In this document: positions 28,414 to 43,400 of the stretch, piece after piece | How the letters are laid out: the number at the start of each line of letters is the position of its first letter | How positions within the stretch are numbered: the first letter of the stretch is position 1 | NCBI GenBank assembly: GCA_039090855.1 | Contig: CM077034.1 | Span: 17,183,303 to 17,247,302 of the forward strand | Reading direction: 5' to 3' | Source of the DNA: Macrothele yani | Taxonomy: Eukaryota; Arthropoda; Arachnida; Araneae; Macrothelidae | DNA: 64,000 nt | Translations under genes and position numbers: made by a program | The notes under the pieces: model-generated | Database searches by the model: none | What the model saw: the letters and a program-made list of their open reading frames with translations, nothing else | What the model was told of the DNA's origin: nothing

Positions 28414-31400
28414 GATCATATGTAGAGGATTTTAGGAAGGGAGTGTCTGACCCCAGGTCTTAAACAACCCTTAGAAATAGGAAGCTAGGAGATTTGGGCT
28501 AGAGTGCCCGATAGGAAAGTGACACGGAAGCGAGGTAGAAGACGACCTTATTTACTACCGGGGGTCAGAAGGCTTAACGTGCCCATTCAATGCTCTAGTA
28601 GATGAGATCAGATCATATGTAGAGGACTTTAGGAAGGGAGTGTCTGACCCCAAGTCTTAAACAACCCTTAGAAATAGGAAGCTAGGAGATTTGGGCTAGA
28701 GTGCCTGATAGGAAAGTGACACGGAAGCGAGGTAGAAGACGACCTTATTTACTACCGGGGGTCAGAAGGCTTAACGTGCCCATTCAATGCTCTAGTAGAT
28801 CAGATCAGATCATATGTAGAGGATTTTAGGAAGGGAGTGTCTGACCCCAGGTCTTAAACAACCCTCAGAAATAGGAAGCTAGGAGATTTGGGCTAGAGTG
28901 CCCGATAGGAAAGTGACACGGAAGCGAGGTAGAAGACGCCCTTATTTACTACCGGGGGTCAGAAGGCTTAACGTGCCCATTCAATGCTCTAGTAGATCAG
29001 ATCAGATCATATGTAGAGGACTTTAGGAAGGGAGTGTCTGACCCCAGGTCTTAAACAACCCTTAGAAATAGGAAGCTAGGAGATTTGGGCTAGAGTGCCC
29101 GATAGGAAAGTGACACGGAAGCGAGGTAGAAGACGACCTTATTTACTACCGGGGGTCAGAAGGCTTAACGTGCCCATTCAATGCTCTAGTAGATCAGATC
29201 AGATCATATGTAGAGGATTTTAGGAAGGGAGTGTCTGACCCCAGGTCTTAAACAACCCTTAGAAATAGGAAGCTAGGAGATTTGGGCTAGAGTGCCCGAT
29301 AGGAAAGTGACACGGAAGCGAGGTAGAAGACGACCTTATTGACTACCGGGGGTCAGAAGGCTTAACGTGCCCATTCAATGCTCTAGTAGATCAGATCAGA
29401 TCATATGTAGAGGATTTTAGGAAGGGAGTGTCTGACCCCAGGTCTTAAACAACCCTTAGAAATAGGAAGCTAGGAGATTTGGGCTAGAGTGCCCGATAGG
29501 AAAGTGACACGGAAGCGAGGTAGAAGACGACCTTATTTACTACCGGGGGTCAGAAGGCTTAACGTGCCCATTCAATGCTCTAGTAGATCAGATCAGATCA
29601 TATGTAGAGGACTTTAGGAAGGGAGTGTCTGACCCCAGGTCTTAAACAACCCTTAGAAATAGGAAGCTAGGAGATTTGGGCTAGAGTGCCCGATAGGAAA
29701 GTGACACGAAAGCGAAGTAGAAGACGCCCTTATTTATTACCGGGGGTCAGAAGGCTTAACGTGCCCATTCAATGCTCTAGTAGATCAGATCAGATCATAT
29801 GTAGAGGACTTTAGGAAGGGAGTGTCTGACCCCAAGTCTTAAACAACCCTTAGAAATAGGAAGCTAGGAGATTTGGGCTAGAGTGCCCGATAGGAAAGTG
29901 ACACGGAAGCGAGGTAGAAGACGCCCTTATTTATTACCGGGGGTCAGAAGGCTTAACGTGTCCATTCAATGCTCTAGTAGATCAGATCAGATCATATGTA
30001 GAGGATTTTAGGAAGGGAGTGTCTGACCCCAGGTCTTAAACAACCCTTAGAAATAGGAAGCTAGGAGATTTGGGCTAGAGTGCCCGATAGGAAAGTGACA
30101 CGGAAGCGAGGTAGAAGACGACCTTATTTACTACCGGGGGTCAGAAGGCTTAACGTGCCCATTCAATGCTCTAGTAGATCAGATCAGATCATATGTAGAG
30201 GACTTTAGGACGGGAGTGTCTGACCCCAGGTCTTAAACAACCCTTAGAAATAGGAAGCTAGGAGATTTGGGCTAGAGTGCCCGATAGGAAAGTGACACGA
30301 AAGCGAAGTAGAAGACGCCCTTATTTATTACCGGGGGTCAGAAGGCTTAACGTGCCCATTCAATGCTCTAGTAGATCAGATCAGATCATATGTAGAGGAT
30401 TTTAGGAAGGAGTGTCTGACCCCAAGGTCTTAAACAACCCTTAGAAATAGGAAGCTAGGAGATTTGGGCTAGAGTGCCCGATAGGAAAGTGACACGGAAG
30501 CGAGGTAGAAGACGCCCTCATTTACTACCGGGGGTCAGAAGGCTTAACGTGCCCATTCAATGCTCTAGTAGATCAGATCAGATCATATGTAGAGGATTTT
30601 AGGAAGGGAGTGTCTGACCCCAGGTCTTAAACAACCCTTAGAAATAGGAAGCTAGGAGATTTGGGCTAGAGTGCCCGATAGGAAAGTGACACGGAAGCGA
30701 GGTAGAAGACGACCTTATTTACTACCGGGGGTCAGAAGGCTTAACGTGCCCATTCAATGCTCTAGTAGATCAGATCAGATCATATGTAGAGGACTTTAGG
30801 AAGGGAGTGTCTGACCCCAGGTCTTAAACAACCCTTAGAAATAGGAAGCTAGGAGATTTGGGCTAGAGTGCCCGATAGGAAAGTGACACGGAAGCGAGGT
30901 AGAAGACGCCCTTATTTACTACCGGGGGTCAGAAGGCTTAACGTGCCCATTCAATGCTCTAGTAGATCAGATCAGATCATATGTAGAGGACTTTAGGAAG
31001 GGAGTGTCTGACCCCAGGTCTTAAACAACCCTTAGAAATAGGAAGCTAGGAGATTTGGGCTAGAGTGCCCGATAGGAAAGTGACACGGAAGCGAGGTAGA
31101 AGACGACCTTATTTACTACCGGGGGTCAGAAGGCTTAACGTGCCCATTCAATGCTCTAGTAGATCAGATCAGATCATATGTAGAGGACTTTAGGAAGGGA
31201 GTGTCTGACCCCAAGTCTTAAACAACCCTTAGAAATAGGAAGCTAGGAGATTTGGGCTAGAGTGCCCGATAGGAAAGTGACACGGAAGCGAGGTAGAAGA
31301 CGCCCTTATTTATTACCGGGGGTCAGAAGGCTTAACGTGCCCATTCAATGCTCTAGTAGATCAGATCAGATCATATGTAGAGGACTTTAGGAAGGGAGTG

Positions 31401-34400
31401 TCTGACCCCAGGTCTTAAACAACCCTTAGAAATAGGAAGCTAGGAGATTTGGGCTAGAGTGCCCGATAGGAAAGTGACACGGAAGCGAGGTAGAAGACGA
31501 CCTTATTTACTACCGGGGGTCAGAAGGCTTAACGTGCCCATTCAATGCTCTAGTAGATCAGATCAGATCATATGTAGAGGATTTTAGGAAGGGAGTGTCT
31601 GGACCCCAGGTCTTAAACAACCCTTAGAAATAGGAAGCTAGGAGATTTGGGCTAGAGTGCCCGATAGGAAAGTGACACGGAAGCGAGGTAGAAGACGACC
31701 TTATTTACTACCGGGGGTCAGAAGGCTTAACGTGCCCATTCAATGCTCTAGTAGATCAGATCAGATCATATGTAGAGGACTTTAGGAAGGGAGTGTCTGA
31801 CCCCAAGTCTTAAACAACCCTTAGAAATAGGAAGCTAGGAGATTTGGGCTAGAGTGCCCGATAGGAAAGTGACACGGAAGCGAGGTAGAAGACGACCTTA
31901 TTTACTACCGGGAGTCAGAAGGCTTAACGTGCCCATTCAATGCTCTTGTAGATCAGATCAGATCATATGTAGAGGATTTTAGGAAGGGAGTGTCTGACCC
32001 CAGGTCTTAAACAACCCTTAGAAATAGGAAGCTAGGAGATTTGGGCTAGAGTGCCCGATAGGAAAGTGACACGGAAGCGAGGTAGAAGACGACCTTATTT
32101 ACTACCGGGGGTCAGAAGGCTTAACGTGCCCATTCAATGCTCTTGTAGATCAGATCAGATCATATGTAGAGGATTTTAGGAAGGGAGTGTCTGACCCCAG
32201 GTCTTAAACAACCCTTAGAAATAGGAAGCTAGGAGATTTGGGCTAGAGTGCCCGATAGGAAAGTGACACGGAAGCGAGGTAGAAGACGACCTTATTTACT
32301 ACCGGGGGTCAGAAGGCTTAACGTGCCCATTCAATGCTCTTGTAGATCAGATCAGATCATATGTAGAGGATTTTAGGAAGGGAGTGTCTGACCCCAGGTC
32401 TTAAACAACCCTTAGAAATAGGAAGCTAGGAGATTTGGGCTAGAGTGCCCGATAGGAAAGTGACACGGAAGCGAGGTAGAAGACGCCCTTATTTATTACC
32501 GGGGGTCAGAAGGCTTAACGTGCCCATTCAATGCTCTAGTAGATCAGATCAGATCATATGTAGAGGACTTTAGGAAGGGAGTGTCTGACCCCAGGTCTTA
32601 AACAACCCTTAGAAATAGGAAGCTAGGAGATTTGGGCTAGAGTGCCCGATAGGAAAGTGACACGGAAGCGAGGTAGAAGACGACCTTATTTACTACCGGG
32701 GGTCAGAAGGCTTAACGTGCCCATTCAATGCTCTAGTAGATCAGATCAGATCATATGTAGAGGACTTTAGGAAGGAGTGTCTGACCCCAAGTCTTAAACA
32801 ACCCTTAGAAATAGGAAGCTAGGAGATTTGGGCTAGAGTGCCCGATAGGAAAGTGACACGGAAGCGAGGTAGAAGACGCCCTTATTTATTACCGGGGGTC
32901 AGAAGGCTTAACGTGCCCATTCAATGCTCTAGTAGATCAGATCAGATCATATGTAGAGGACTTTAGGAAGGGAGTGTCTGACCCCAGGTCTTAAACAACC
33001 CTTAGAAATAGGAAGCTAGGAGATTTGGGCTAGAGTGCCCGATAGGAAAGTGACACGGAAGCGAGGTAGAAGACGACCTTATTTACTACCGGGGGTCAGA
33101 AGGCTTAACGTGCCCATTCAATGCTCTAGTAGATCAGATCAGATCATATGTAGAGGATTTTAGGAAGGGAGTGTCTGACCCCAGGTCTTAAACAACCCTT
33201 AGAAATAGGAAGCTAGGAGATTTGGGCTAGAGTGCCCGATAGGAAAGTGACACGGAAGCGAGGTAGAAGACGACCTTATTTACTACCGGGAGTCAGAAGG
33301 CTTAACGTGCCCATTCAATGCTCTAGTAGATCAGATCAGATCATATGTAGAGGACTTTAGGAAGGGAGTGTCCTGACCCCAAGCCTTAAACAACCCTTAG
33401 AAATAGGAAGCTAGGAGATTTGGGCTAGAGTGCCCGATAGGAAAGTGACACGGAAGCGAGGTAGAAGACGACCTTATTTACTACCGGGGGTCAGAAGGCT
33501 TAACGTGCCCATTCAATGCTCTTGTAGATCAGATCAGATCATATGTAGAGGATTTTAGGAAGGGAGTGTCTGACCCCAGGTCTTAAACAACCCTTAGAAA
33601 TAGGAAGCTAGGAGATTTGGGCTAGAGTGCCCGATAGGAAAGTGACACGGAAGCGAGGTAGAAGACGACCTTATTTACTACCGGGGGTCAGAAGGCTTAA
33701 CGTGCCCATTCAATGCTCTTGTAGATCAGATCAGATCATATGTAGAGGATTTTAGGAAGGGAGTGTCTGACCCCAGGTCTTAAACAACCCTTAGAAATAG
33801 GAAGCTAGGAGATTTGGGCTAGAGTGCCCGATAGGAAAGTGACACGGAAGCGAGGTAGAAGACGACCTTATTTACTACCGGGGGTCAGAAGGCTTAACGT
33901 GCCCATTCAATGCTCTAGTAGATCAGATCAGATCATATGTAGAGGACTTTAGGAAGGGAGTGTCTGACCCCAAGTCTTAAACAACCCTTAGAAATAGGAA
34001 GCTAGGAGATTTGGGCTAGAGTGCCCGATAGGAAAGTGACACGGAAGCGAGGTAGAAGACGACCTTATTTACTACCGGGGGTCAGAAGGCTTAACGTGCC
34101 CATTCAATGCTCTAGTAGATCAGATCAGATCATATGTAGAGGACTTTAGGAAGGGAGTGTCTGACCCCAGGTCTTAAACAACCCTTAGAAATAGGAAGCT
34201 AGGAGATTTGGGCTAGAGTGCCCGATAGGAAAGTGACACGGAAGCGAGGTAGAAGACGACCTTATTTACTACCGGGGGTCAGAAGGCTTAACGTGCCCAT
34301 TCAATGCTCTAGTAGATCAGATCAGATCATATGTAGAGGATTTTAGGAAGGGAGTGTCTGACCCCAGGTCTTAAACAACCCTTAGAAATAGGAAGCTAGG

Positions 34401-37400
34401 AGATTTGGGCTAGAGTGCCCGATAGGAAAGTGACACGGAAGCGAGGTAGAAGACGACCTTATTTACTACCGGGGGTCAGAAGGCTTAACGTGCCCATTCA
34501 ATGCTCTAGTAGATCAGATCAGATCATATGTAGAGGACTTTAGGAAGGGAGTGTCTGACCCCAGGTCTTAAACAACCCTTAGAAATAGGAAGCTAGGAGA
34601 TTTGGGCTAGAGTGCCCGATAGGAAAGTGACACGGAAGCGAGGTAGAAGACGACCTTATTTACTACCGGGGGTCAGAAGGCTTAACGTGCCCATTCAATG
34701 CTCTTGTAGATCAGATCAGATCATATGTAGAGGATTTTAGGAAGGGAGTGTCTGACCCCAGGTCTTAAACAACCCTTAGAAATAGGAAGCTAGGAGATTT
34801 GGGCTAGAGTGCCCGATAGGAAAGTGACACGGAAGCGAGGTAGAAGACGACCTTATTTACTACCGGGGGTCAGAAGGCTTAACGTGCCCATCTGTCAATG
34901 CTCTTGTAGACTCAGATCAGATCATATGTAGAGGATTTTAGGAAGCGGGGAGTGTCTGACCCCAGGTCTTAAAACAACCCTTAGAAATAGGAAGCTAGGA
35001 GATTTGGGCTAGAGTGCCCGATAGGAAAGTGACACGGAAGCGAGGTAGAAGACGACCTTATCTCATTACTACCGCATTATTGGGGTCAGAAGGCTTAACG
35101 TGCCCATTCAATGCTTTCTAGTAGATCAGATCAGATCATATATGTAGAGGACTTTAGGAAGGGGAGTGTCTGACCCCAAGTCTTAAACAACCCTTAGAAA
35201 TAGGAAGCTAGGAGATTTGGGCTTAGAGTGCCCGATAGGAAAGTGACACGGAAGCGAGGTAGAAGACGCCCTTATTTACTACCGGGGGTCAGAAGGCTTA
35301 ACGTGCCCATTCAATGCTCTAGTAGATCAGATCAGATCATATGTAGAGGATTTTAGGAAGGGAGTGTCTGACCCCAGGTCTTAAACAACCCTTAGAAATA
35401 GGAAGCTAGGAGATTTGGGCTAGAGTGCCCGATAGGAAAGTGACACGGAAGCGAGGTAGAAGACGCCCTTATTTACTACCGGGGGTCAGAAGGCTTAACG
35501 TGCCCATTCAATGCTCTAGTAGATCAGATCAGATCATATGTAGAGGATTTTAGGAAGGGAGTGTCTGACCCCAGGTCTTAAACAACCCTTAGAAATAGGA
35601 AGCTAGGAGATTTGGGCTAGAGTGCCCGATAGGAAAGTGACACGGAAGCGAGGTAGAAGACGCCCTTATTTACTACCGGGGGTCAGAAGGCTTAACGTGC
35701 CCATTCAATGCTCTAGTAGATCAGATCAGATCATATGTAGAGGATTTTAGGAAGGGAGTGTCTGACCCCAGGTCTTAAACAACCCTTAGAAATAGGAAGC
35801 TAGGAGATTTGGGCTAGAGTGCCCGATAGGAAAGTGACACGGAAGCGAGGTAGAAGACGCCCTTATTTACTACCGGGGGTCAGAAGGCTTAACGTGCCCA
35901 TTCAATGCTCTAGTAGATCAGATCATATGTAGAGGATTTTAGGAAGGGAGTGTCTGACCCCAGGTCTTAAACAACCCTTAGAAATAGGAAGCTAGGAGAT
36001 TTGGGCTAGAGTGCCCGATAGGAAAGTGACACGGAAGCGAGGTAGAAGACGCCCTTATTTACTACCGGGGGTCAGAAGGCTTAACGTGCCCATTCAATGC
36101 TCTAGTAGATCAGATCAGATCATATGTAGAGGATTTTAGGAAGGGAGTGTCTGACCCCAGGTCTTAAACAACCCTTAGAAATAGGAAGCTAGGAGATTTG
36201 GGCTAGAGTGCCCGATAGGAAAGTGACACGGAAGCGAGGTAGAAGACGCCCTTATTTACTACCGGGGGTCAGAAGGCTTAACGTGCCCATTCAATGCTCT
36301 AGTAGATCAGATCAGATCATATGTAGAGGATTTTAGGAAGGGAGTGTCTGACCCCAGGTCTTAAACAACCCTTAGAAATAGGAAGCTAGGAGATTTGGGC
36401 TAGAGTGCCCGATAGGAAAGTGACACGGAAGCGAGGTAGAAGACGCCCTTATTTACTACCGGGGGTCAGAAGGCTTAACGTGCCCATTCAATGCTCTAGT
36501 AGATCAGATCAGATCATATGTAGAGGATTTTAGGAAGGGAGTGTCTGACCCCAGGTCTTAAACAACCCTTAGAAATAGGAAGCTAGGAGATTTGGGCTAG
36601 AGTGCCCGATAGGAAAGTGACACGGAAGCGAGGTAGAAGACGCCCTTATTTACTACCGGGGTCAGAAGGCTTAACGTGCCCATTCAATGCTCTAGTAGAT
36701 CAGATCAGATCATATGTAGAGGATTTTAGGAAGGGAGTGTCTGACCCCAGGTCTTAAACAACCCTTAGAAATAGGAAGCTAGGAGATTTGGGCTAGAGTG
36801 CCCGATAGGAAAGTGACACGGAAGCGAGGTAGAAGACGCCCTTATTTACTACCGGGGGTCAGAAGGCTTAACGTGCCCATTCAATGCTCTAGTAGATCAG
36901 ATCAGATCATATGTAGAGGATTTTAGGAAGGGAGTGTCTGACCCCAGGTCTTAAACAACCCTTAGAAATAGGAAGCTAGGAGATTTGGGCTAGAGTGCCC
37001 GATAGGAAAGTGACACGGAAGCGAGGTAGAAGACGCCCTTATTTACTACCGGGGGTCAGAAGGCTTAACGTGCCCATTCAATGCTCTAGTAGATCAGATC
37101 AGATCATATGTAGAGGATTTTAGGAAGGGAGTGTCTGACCCCAGGTCTTAAACAACCCTTAGAAATAGGAAGCTAGGAGATTTGGGCTAGAGTGCCCGAT
37201 AGGAAAGTGACACGGAAGCGAGGTAGAAGACGCCCTTATTTACTACCGGGGGTCAGAAGGCTTAACGTGCCCATTCAATGCTCTAGTAGATCAGATCAGA
37301 TCATATGTAGAGGATTTTAGGAAGGGAGTGTCTGACCCCAGGTCTTAAACAACCCTTAGAAATAGGAAGCTAGGAGATTTGGGCTAGAGTGCCCGATAGG

Positions 37401-40400
37401 AAAGTGACACGGAAGCGAGGTAGAAGACGCCCTTATTTACTACCGGGGTCAGAAGGCTTAACGTGCCCATTCAATGCTCTAGTAGATCAGATCAGATCAT
37501 ATGTAGAGGATTTTAGGAAGGGAGTGTCTGACCCCAGGTCTTAAACAACCCTTAGAAATAGGAAGCTAGGAGATTTGGGCTAGAGTGCCCGATAGGAAAG
37601 TGACACGGAAGCGAGGTAGAAGACGCCCTTATTTACTACCGGGGTCAGAAGGCTTAACGTGCCCATTCAATGCTCTAGTAGATCAGATCAGATCATATGT
37701 AGAGGATTTTAGGAAGGGAGTGTCTGACCCCAGGTCTTAAACAACCCTTAGAAATAGGAAGCTAGGAGATTTGGGCTAGAGTGCCCGATAGGAAAGTGAC
37801 ACGGAAGCGAGGTAGAAGACGCCCTTATTTACTACCGGGGTCAGAAGGCTTAACGTGCCCATTCAATGCTCTAGTAGATCAGATCAGATCATATGTAGAG
37901 GATTTTAGGAAGGGAGTGTCTGACCCCAGGTCTTAAACAACCCTTAGAAATAGGAAGCTAGGAGATTTGGGCTAGAGTGCCCGATAGGAAAGTGACACGG
38001 AAGCGAGGTAGAAGACGCCCTTATTTACTACCGGGGGTCAGAAGGCTTAACGTGCCCATTCAATGCTCTAGTAGATCAGATCAGATCATATGTAGAGGAT
38101 TTTAGGAAGGGAGTGTCTGACCCCAGGTCTTAAACAACCCTTAGAAATAGGAAGCTAGGAGATTTGGGCTAGAGTGCCCGATAGGAAAGTGACACGGAAG
38201 CGAGGTAGAAGACGCCCTTATTTACTACCGGGGGTCAGAAGGCTTAACGTGCCCATTCAATGCTCTAGTAGATCAGATCAGATCATATGTAGAGGATTTT
38301 AGGAAGGGAGTGTCTGACCCCAGGTCTTAAACAACCCTTAGAAATAGGAAGCTAGGAGATTTGGGCTAGAGTGCCCGATAGGAAAGTGACACGGAAGCGA
38401 GGTAGAAGACGCCCTTATTTACTACCGGGGGTCAGAAGGCTTAACGTGCCCATTCAATGCTCTAGTAGATCAGATCAGATCATATGTAGAGGATTTTAGG
38501 AAGGGAGTGTCTGACCCCAGGTCTTAAACAACCCTTAGAAATAGGAAGCTAGGAGATTTGGGCTAGAGTGCCCGATAGGAAAGTGACACGGAAGCGAGGT
38601 AGAAGACGCCCTTATTTACTACCGGGGGTCAGAAGGCTTAACGTGCCCATTCAATGCTCTAGTAGATCAGATCAGATCATATGTAGAGGATTTTAGGAAG
38701 GGAGTGTCTGACCCCAGGTCTTAAACAACCCTTAGAAATAGGAAGCTAGGAGATTTGGGCTAGAGTGCCCGATAGGAAAGTGACACGGAAGCGAGGTAGA
38801 AGACGCCCTTATTTACTACCGGGGGTCAGAAGGCTTAACGTGCCCATTCAATGCTCTAGTAGATCAGATCAGATCATATGTAGAGGATTTTAGGAAGGGA
38901 GTGTCTGACCCCAGGTCTTAAACAACCCTTAGAAATAGGAAGCTAGGAGATTTGGGCTAGAGTGCCCGATAGGAAAGTGACACGGAAGCGAGGTAGAAGA
39001 CGCCCTTATTTACTACCGGGGGTCAGAAGGCTTAACGTGCCCATTCAATGCTCTAGTAGATCAGATCAGATCATATGTAGAGGATTTTAGGAAGGGAGTG
39101 TCTGACCCCAGGTCTTAAACAACCCTTAGAAATAGGAAGCTAGGAGATTTGGGCTAGAGTGCCCGATAGGAAAGTGACACGGAAGCGAGGTAGAAGACGC
39201 CCTTATTTACTACCGGGGTCAGAAGGCTTAACGTGCCCATTCAATGCTCTAGTAGATCAGATCAGATCATATGTAGAGGATTTTAGGAAGGGAGTGTCTG
39301 ACCCCAGGTCTTAAACAACCCTTAGAAATAGGAAGCTAGGAGATTTGGGCTAGAGTGCCCGATAGGAAAGTGACACGGAAGCGAGGTAGAAGACGCCCTT
39401 ATTTACTACCGGGGGTCAGAAGGCTTAACGTGCCCATTCAATGCTCTAGTAGATCAGATCAGATCATATGTAGAGGATTTTAGGAAGGGAGTGTCTGACC
39501 CCAGGTCTTAAACAACCCTTAGAAATAGGAAGCTAGGAGATTTGGGCTAGAGTGCCCGATAGGAAAGTGACACGGAAGCGAGGTAGAAGACGCCCTTATT
39601 TACTACCGGGGGTCAGAAGGCTTAACGTGCCCATTCAATGCTCTAGTAGATCAGATCAGATCATATGTAGAGGATTTTAGGAAGGGAGTGTCTGACCCCA
39701 GGTCTTAAACAACCCTTAGAAATAGGAAGCTAGGAGATTTGGGCTAGAGTGCCCGATAGGAAAGTGACACGGAAGCGAGGTAGAAGACGCCCTTATTTAC
39801 TAATGGGGGTCAGAAGGCCTAACGTGCCCATTCAATGCTCTAGTAGATCAGATCAGATCATATGTAGAGGATTTTAGGAAGGGAGTGTCTGACCCCAGGT
39901 CTTAAACAACCCTTAGAAATAGGAAGCTAGGAGATTTGGGCTAGAGTGCCCGATAGGAAAGTGACACGGAAGCGAGGTAGAAGACGCCCTTATTTACTAC
40001 CGGGGGTCAGAAGGCTTAACGTGCCCATTCAATGCTCTAGTAGATCAGATCAGATCATATGTAGAGGATTTTAGGAAGGAGTGTCTGACCCCAGGTCTTA
40101 AACAACCCTTAGAAATAGGAAGCTAGGAGATTTGGGCTAGAGTGCCCGATAGGAAAGTGACACGGAAGCGAGGTAGAAGACGCCCTTATTTACTACCGGG
40201 GGTCAGAAGGCTTAACGTGCCCATTCAATGCTCTAGTAGATCAGATCAGATCATATGTAGAGGATTTTAGGAAGGGAGTGTCTGACCCCAGGTCTTAAAC
40301 AACCCTTAGAAATAGGAAGCTAGGAGATTTGGGCTAGAGTGCCCGATAGGAAAGTGACACGGAAGCGAGGTAGAAGACGCCCTTATTTACTACCGGGGTC

Positions 40401-43400
40401 AGAAGGCTTAACGTGCCCATTCAATGCTCTAGTAGATCAGATCAGATCATATGTAGAGGATTTTAGGAAGGGAGTGTCTGACCCCAGGTCTTAAACAACC
40501 CTTAGAAATAGGAAGCTAGGAGATTTGGGCTAGAGTGCCCGATAGGAAAGTGACACGGAAGCGAGGTAGAAGACGCCCTTATTTACTACCGGGGGTCAGA
40601 AGGCTTAACGTGCCCATTCAATGCTCTAGTAGATCAGATCAGATCATATGTAGAGGATTTTAGGAAGGGAGTGTCTGACCCCAGGTCTTAAACAACCCTT
40701 AGAAATAGGAAGCTAGGAGATTTGGGCTAGAGTGCCCGATAGGAAAGTGACACGGAAGCGAGGTAGAAGACGCCCTTATTTACTACCGGGGGTCAGAAGG
40801 CTTAACGTGCCCATTCAATGCTCTAGTAGATCAGATCAGATCATATGTAGAGGATTTTAGGAAGGGAGTGTCTGACCCCAGGTCTTAAACAACCCTTAGA
40901 AATAGGAAGCTAGGAGATTTGGGCTAGAGTGCCCGATAGGAAAGTGACACGGAAGCGAGGTAGAAGACGCCCTTATTTACTACCGGGGGTCAGAAGGCTT
41001 AACGTGCCCATTCAATGCTCTAGTAGATCAGATCAGATCATATGTAGAGGATTTTAGGAAGGGAGTGTCTGACCCCAGGTCTTAAACAACCCTTAGAAAT
41101 AGGAAGCTAGGAGATTTGGGCTAGAGTGCCCGATAGGAAAGTGACACGGAAGCGAGGTAGAAGACGCCCTTATTTACTACCGGGGGTCAGAAGGCTTAAC
41201 GTGCCCATTCAATGCTCTAGTAGATCAGATCAGATCATATGTAGAGGATTTTAGGAAGGGAGTGTCTGACCCCAGGTCTTAAACAACCCTTAGAAATAGG
41301 AAGCTAGGAGATTTGGGCTAGAGTGCCCGATAGGAAAGTGACACGGAAGCGAGGTAGAAGACGCCCTTATTTACTACCGGGGGTCAGAAGGCTTAACGTG
41401 CCCATTCAATGCTCTAGTAGATCAGATCAGATCATATGTAGAGGATTTTAGGAAGGGAGTGTCTGACCCCAGGTCTTAAACAACCCTTAGAAATAGGAAG
41501 CTAGGAGATTTGGGCTAGAGTGCCCGATAGGAAAGTGACACGGAAGCGAGGTAGAAGACGCCCTTATTTACTACCGGGGGTCAGAAGGCTTAACGTGCCC
41601 ATTCAATGCTCTAGTAGATCAGATCAGATCATATGTAGAGGATTTTAGGAAGGGAGTGTCTGACCCCAGGTCTTAAACAACCCTTAGAAATAGGAAGCTA
41701 GGAGATTTGGGCTAGAGTGCCCGATAGGAAAGTGACACGGAAGCGAGGTAGAAGACGCCCTTATTTACTACCGGGGGTCAGAAGGCTTAACGTGCCCATT
41801 CAATGCTCTAGTAGATCAGATCAGATCATATGTAGAGGATTTTAGGAAGGGAGTGTCTGACCCCAGGTCTTAAACAACCCTTAGAAATAGGAAGCTAGGA
41901 GATTTGGGCTAGAGTGCCCGATAGGAAAGTGACACGGAAGCGAGGTAGAAGACGCCCTTATTTACTACCGGGGGTCAGAAGGCTTAACGTGCCCATTCAA
42001 TGCTCTAGTAGATCAGATCAGATCATATGTAGAGGATTTTAGGAAGGGAGTGTCTGACCCCAGGTCTTAAACAACCCTTAGAAATAGGAAGCTAGGAGAT
42101 TTGGGCTAGAGTGCCCGATAGGAAAGTGACACGGAAGCGAGGTAGAAGACGCCCTTATTTACTACCGGGGGTCAGAAGGCTTAACGTGCCCATTCAATGC
42201 TCTAGTAGATCAGATCAGATCATATGTAGAGGATTTTAGGAAGGGAGTGTCTGACCCCAGGTCTTAAACAACCCTTAGAAATAGGAAGCTAGGAGATTTG
42301 GGCTAGAGTGCCCGATAGGAAAGTGACACGGAAGCGAGGTAGAAGACGCCCTTATTTACTACCGGGGGTCAGAAGGCTTAACGTGCCCATTCAATGCTCT
42401 AGTAGATCAGATCAGATCATATGTAGAGGATTTTAGGAAGGGAGTGTCTGACCCCAGGTCTTAAACAACCCTTAGAAATAGGAAGCTAGGAGATTTGGGC
42501 TAGAGTGCCCGATAGGAAAGTGACACGGAAGCGAGGTAGAAGACGCCCTTATTTACTACCGGGGGTCAGAAGGCTTAACGTGCCCATTCAATGCTCTAGT
42601 AGATCAGATCAGATCATATGTAGAGGATTTTAGGAAGGGAGTGTCTGACCCCAGGTCTTAAACAACCCTTAGAAATAGGAAGCTAGGAGATTTGGGCTAG
42701 AGTGCCCGATAGGAAAGTGACACGGAAGCGAGGTAGAAGACGCCCTTATTTACTACCGGGGGTCAGAAGGCTTAACGTGCCCATTCAATGCTCTAGTAGA
42801 TCAGATCAGATCATATGTAGAGGATTTTAGGAAGGGAGTGTCTGACCCCAGGTCTTAAACAACCCTTAGAAATAGGAAGCTAGGAGATTTGGGCTAGAGT
42901 GCCCGATAGGAAAGTGACACGGAAGCGAGGTAGAAGACGCCCTTATTTACTACCGGGGGTCAGAAGGCTTAACGTGCCCATTCAATGCTCTAGTAGATCA
43001 GATCAGATCATATGTAGAGGATTTTAGGAAGGGAGTGTCTGACCCCAGGTCTTAAACAACCCTTAGAAATAGGAAGCTAGGAGATTTGGGCTAGAGTGCC
43101 CGATAGGAAAGTGACACGGAAGCGAGGTAGAAGACGCCCTTATTTACTACCGGGGGTCAGAAGGCTTAACGTGCCCATTCAATGCTCTAGTAGATCAGAT
43201 CAGATCATATGTAGAGGATTTTAGGAAGGGAGTGTCTGACCCCAGGTCTTAAACAACCCTTAGAAATAGGAAGCTAGGAGATTTGGGCTAGAGTGCCCGA
43301 TAGGAAAGTGACACGGAAGCGAGGTAGAAGACGCCCTTATTTACTACCGGGGGTCAGAAGGCTTAACGTGCCCATTCAATGCTCTAGTAGATCAGATCAG

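Noticed and set aside
28414..28611. CENP-B box in the satellite monomer
   Set aside because: I searched the monomer by eye for the TTCG....CGGG pattern and saw none.
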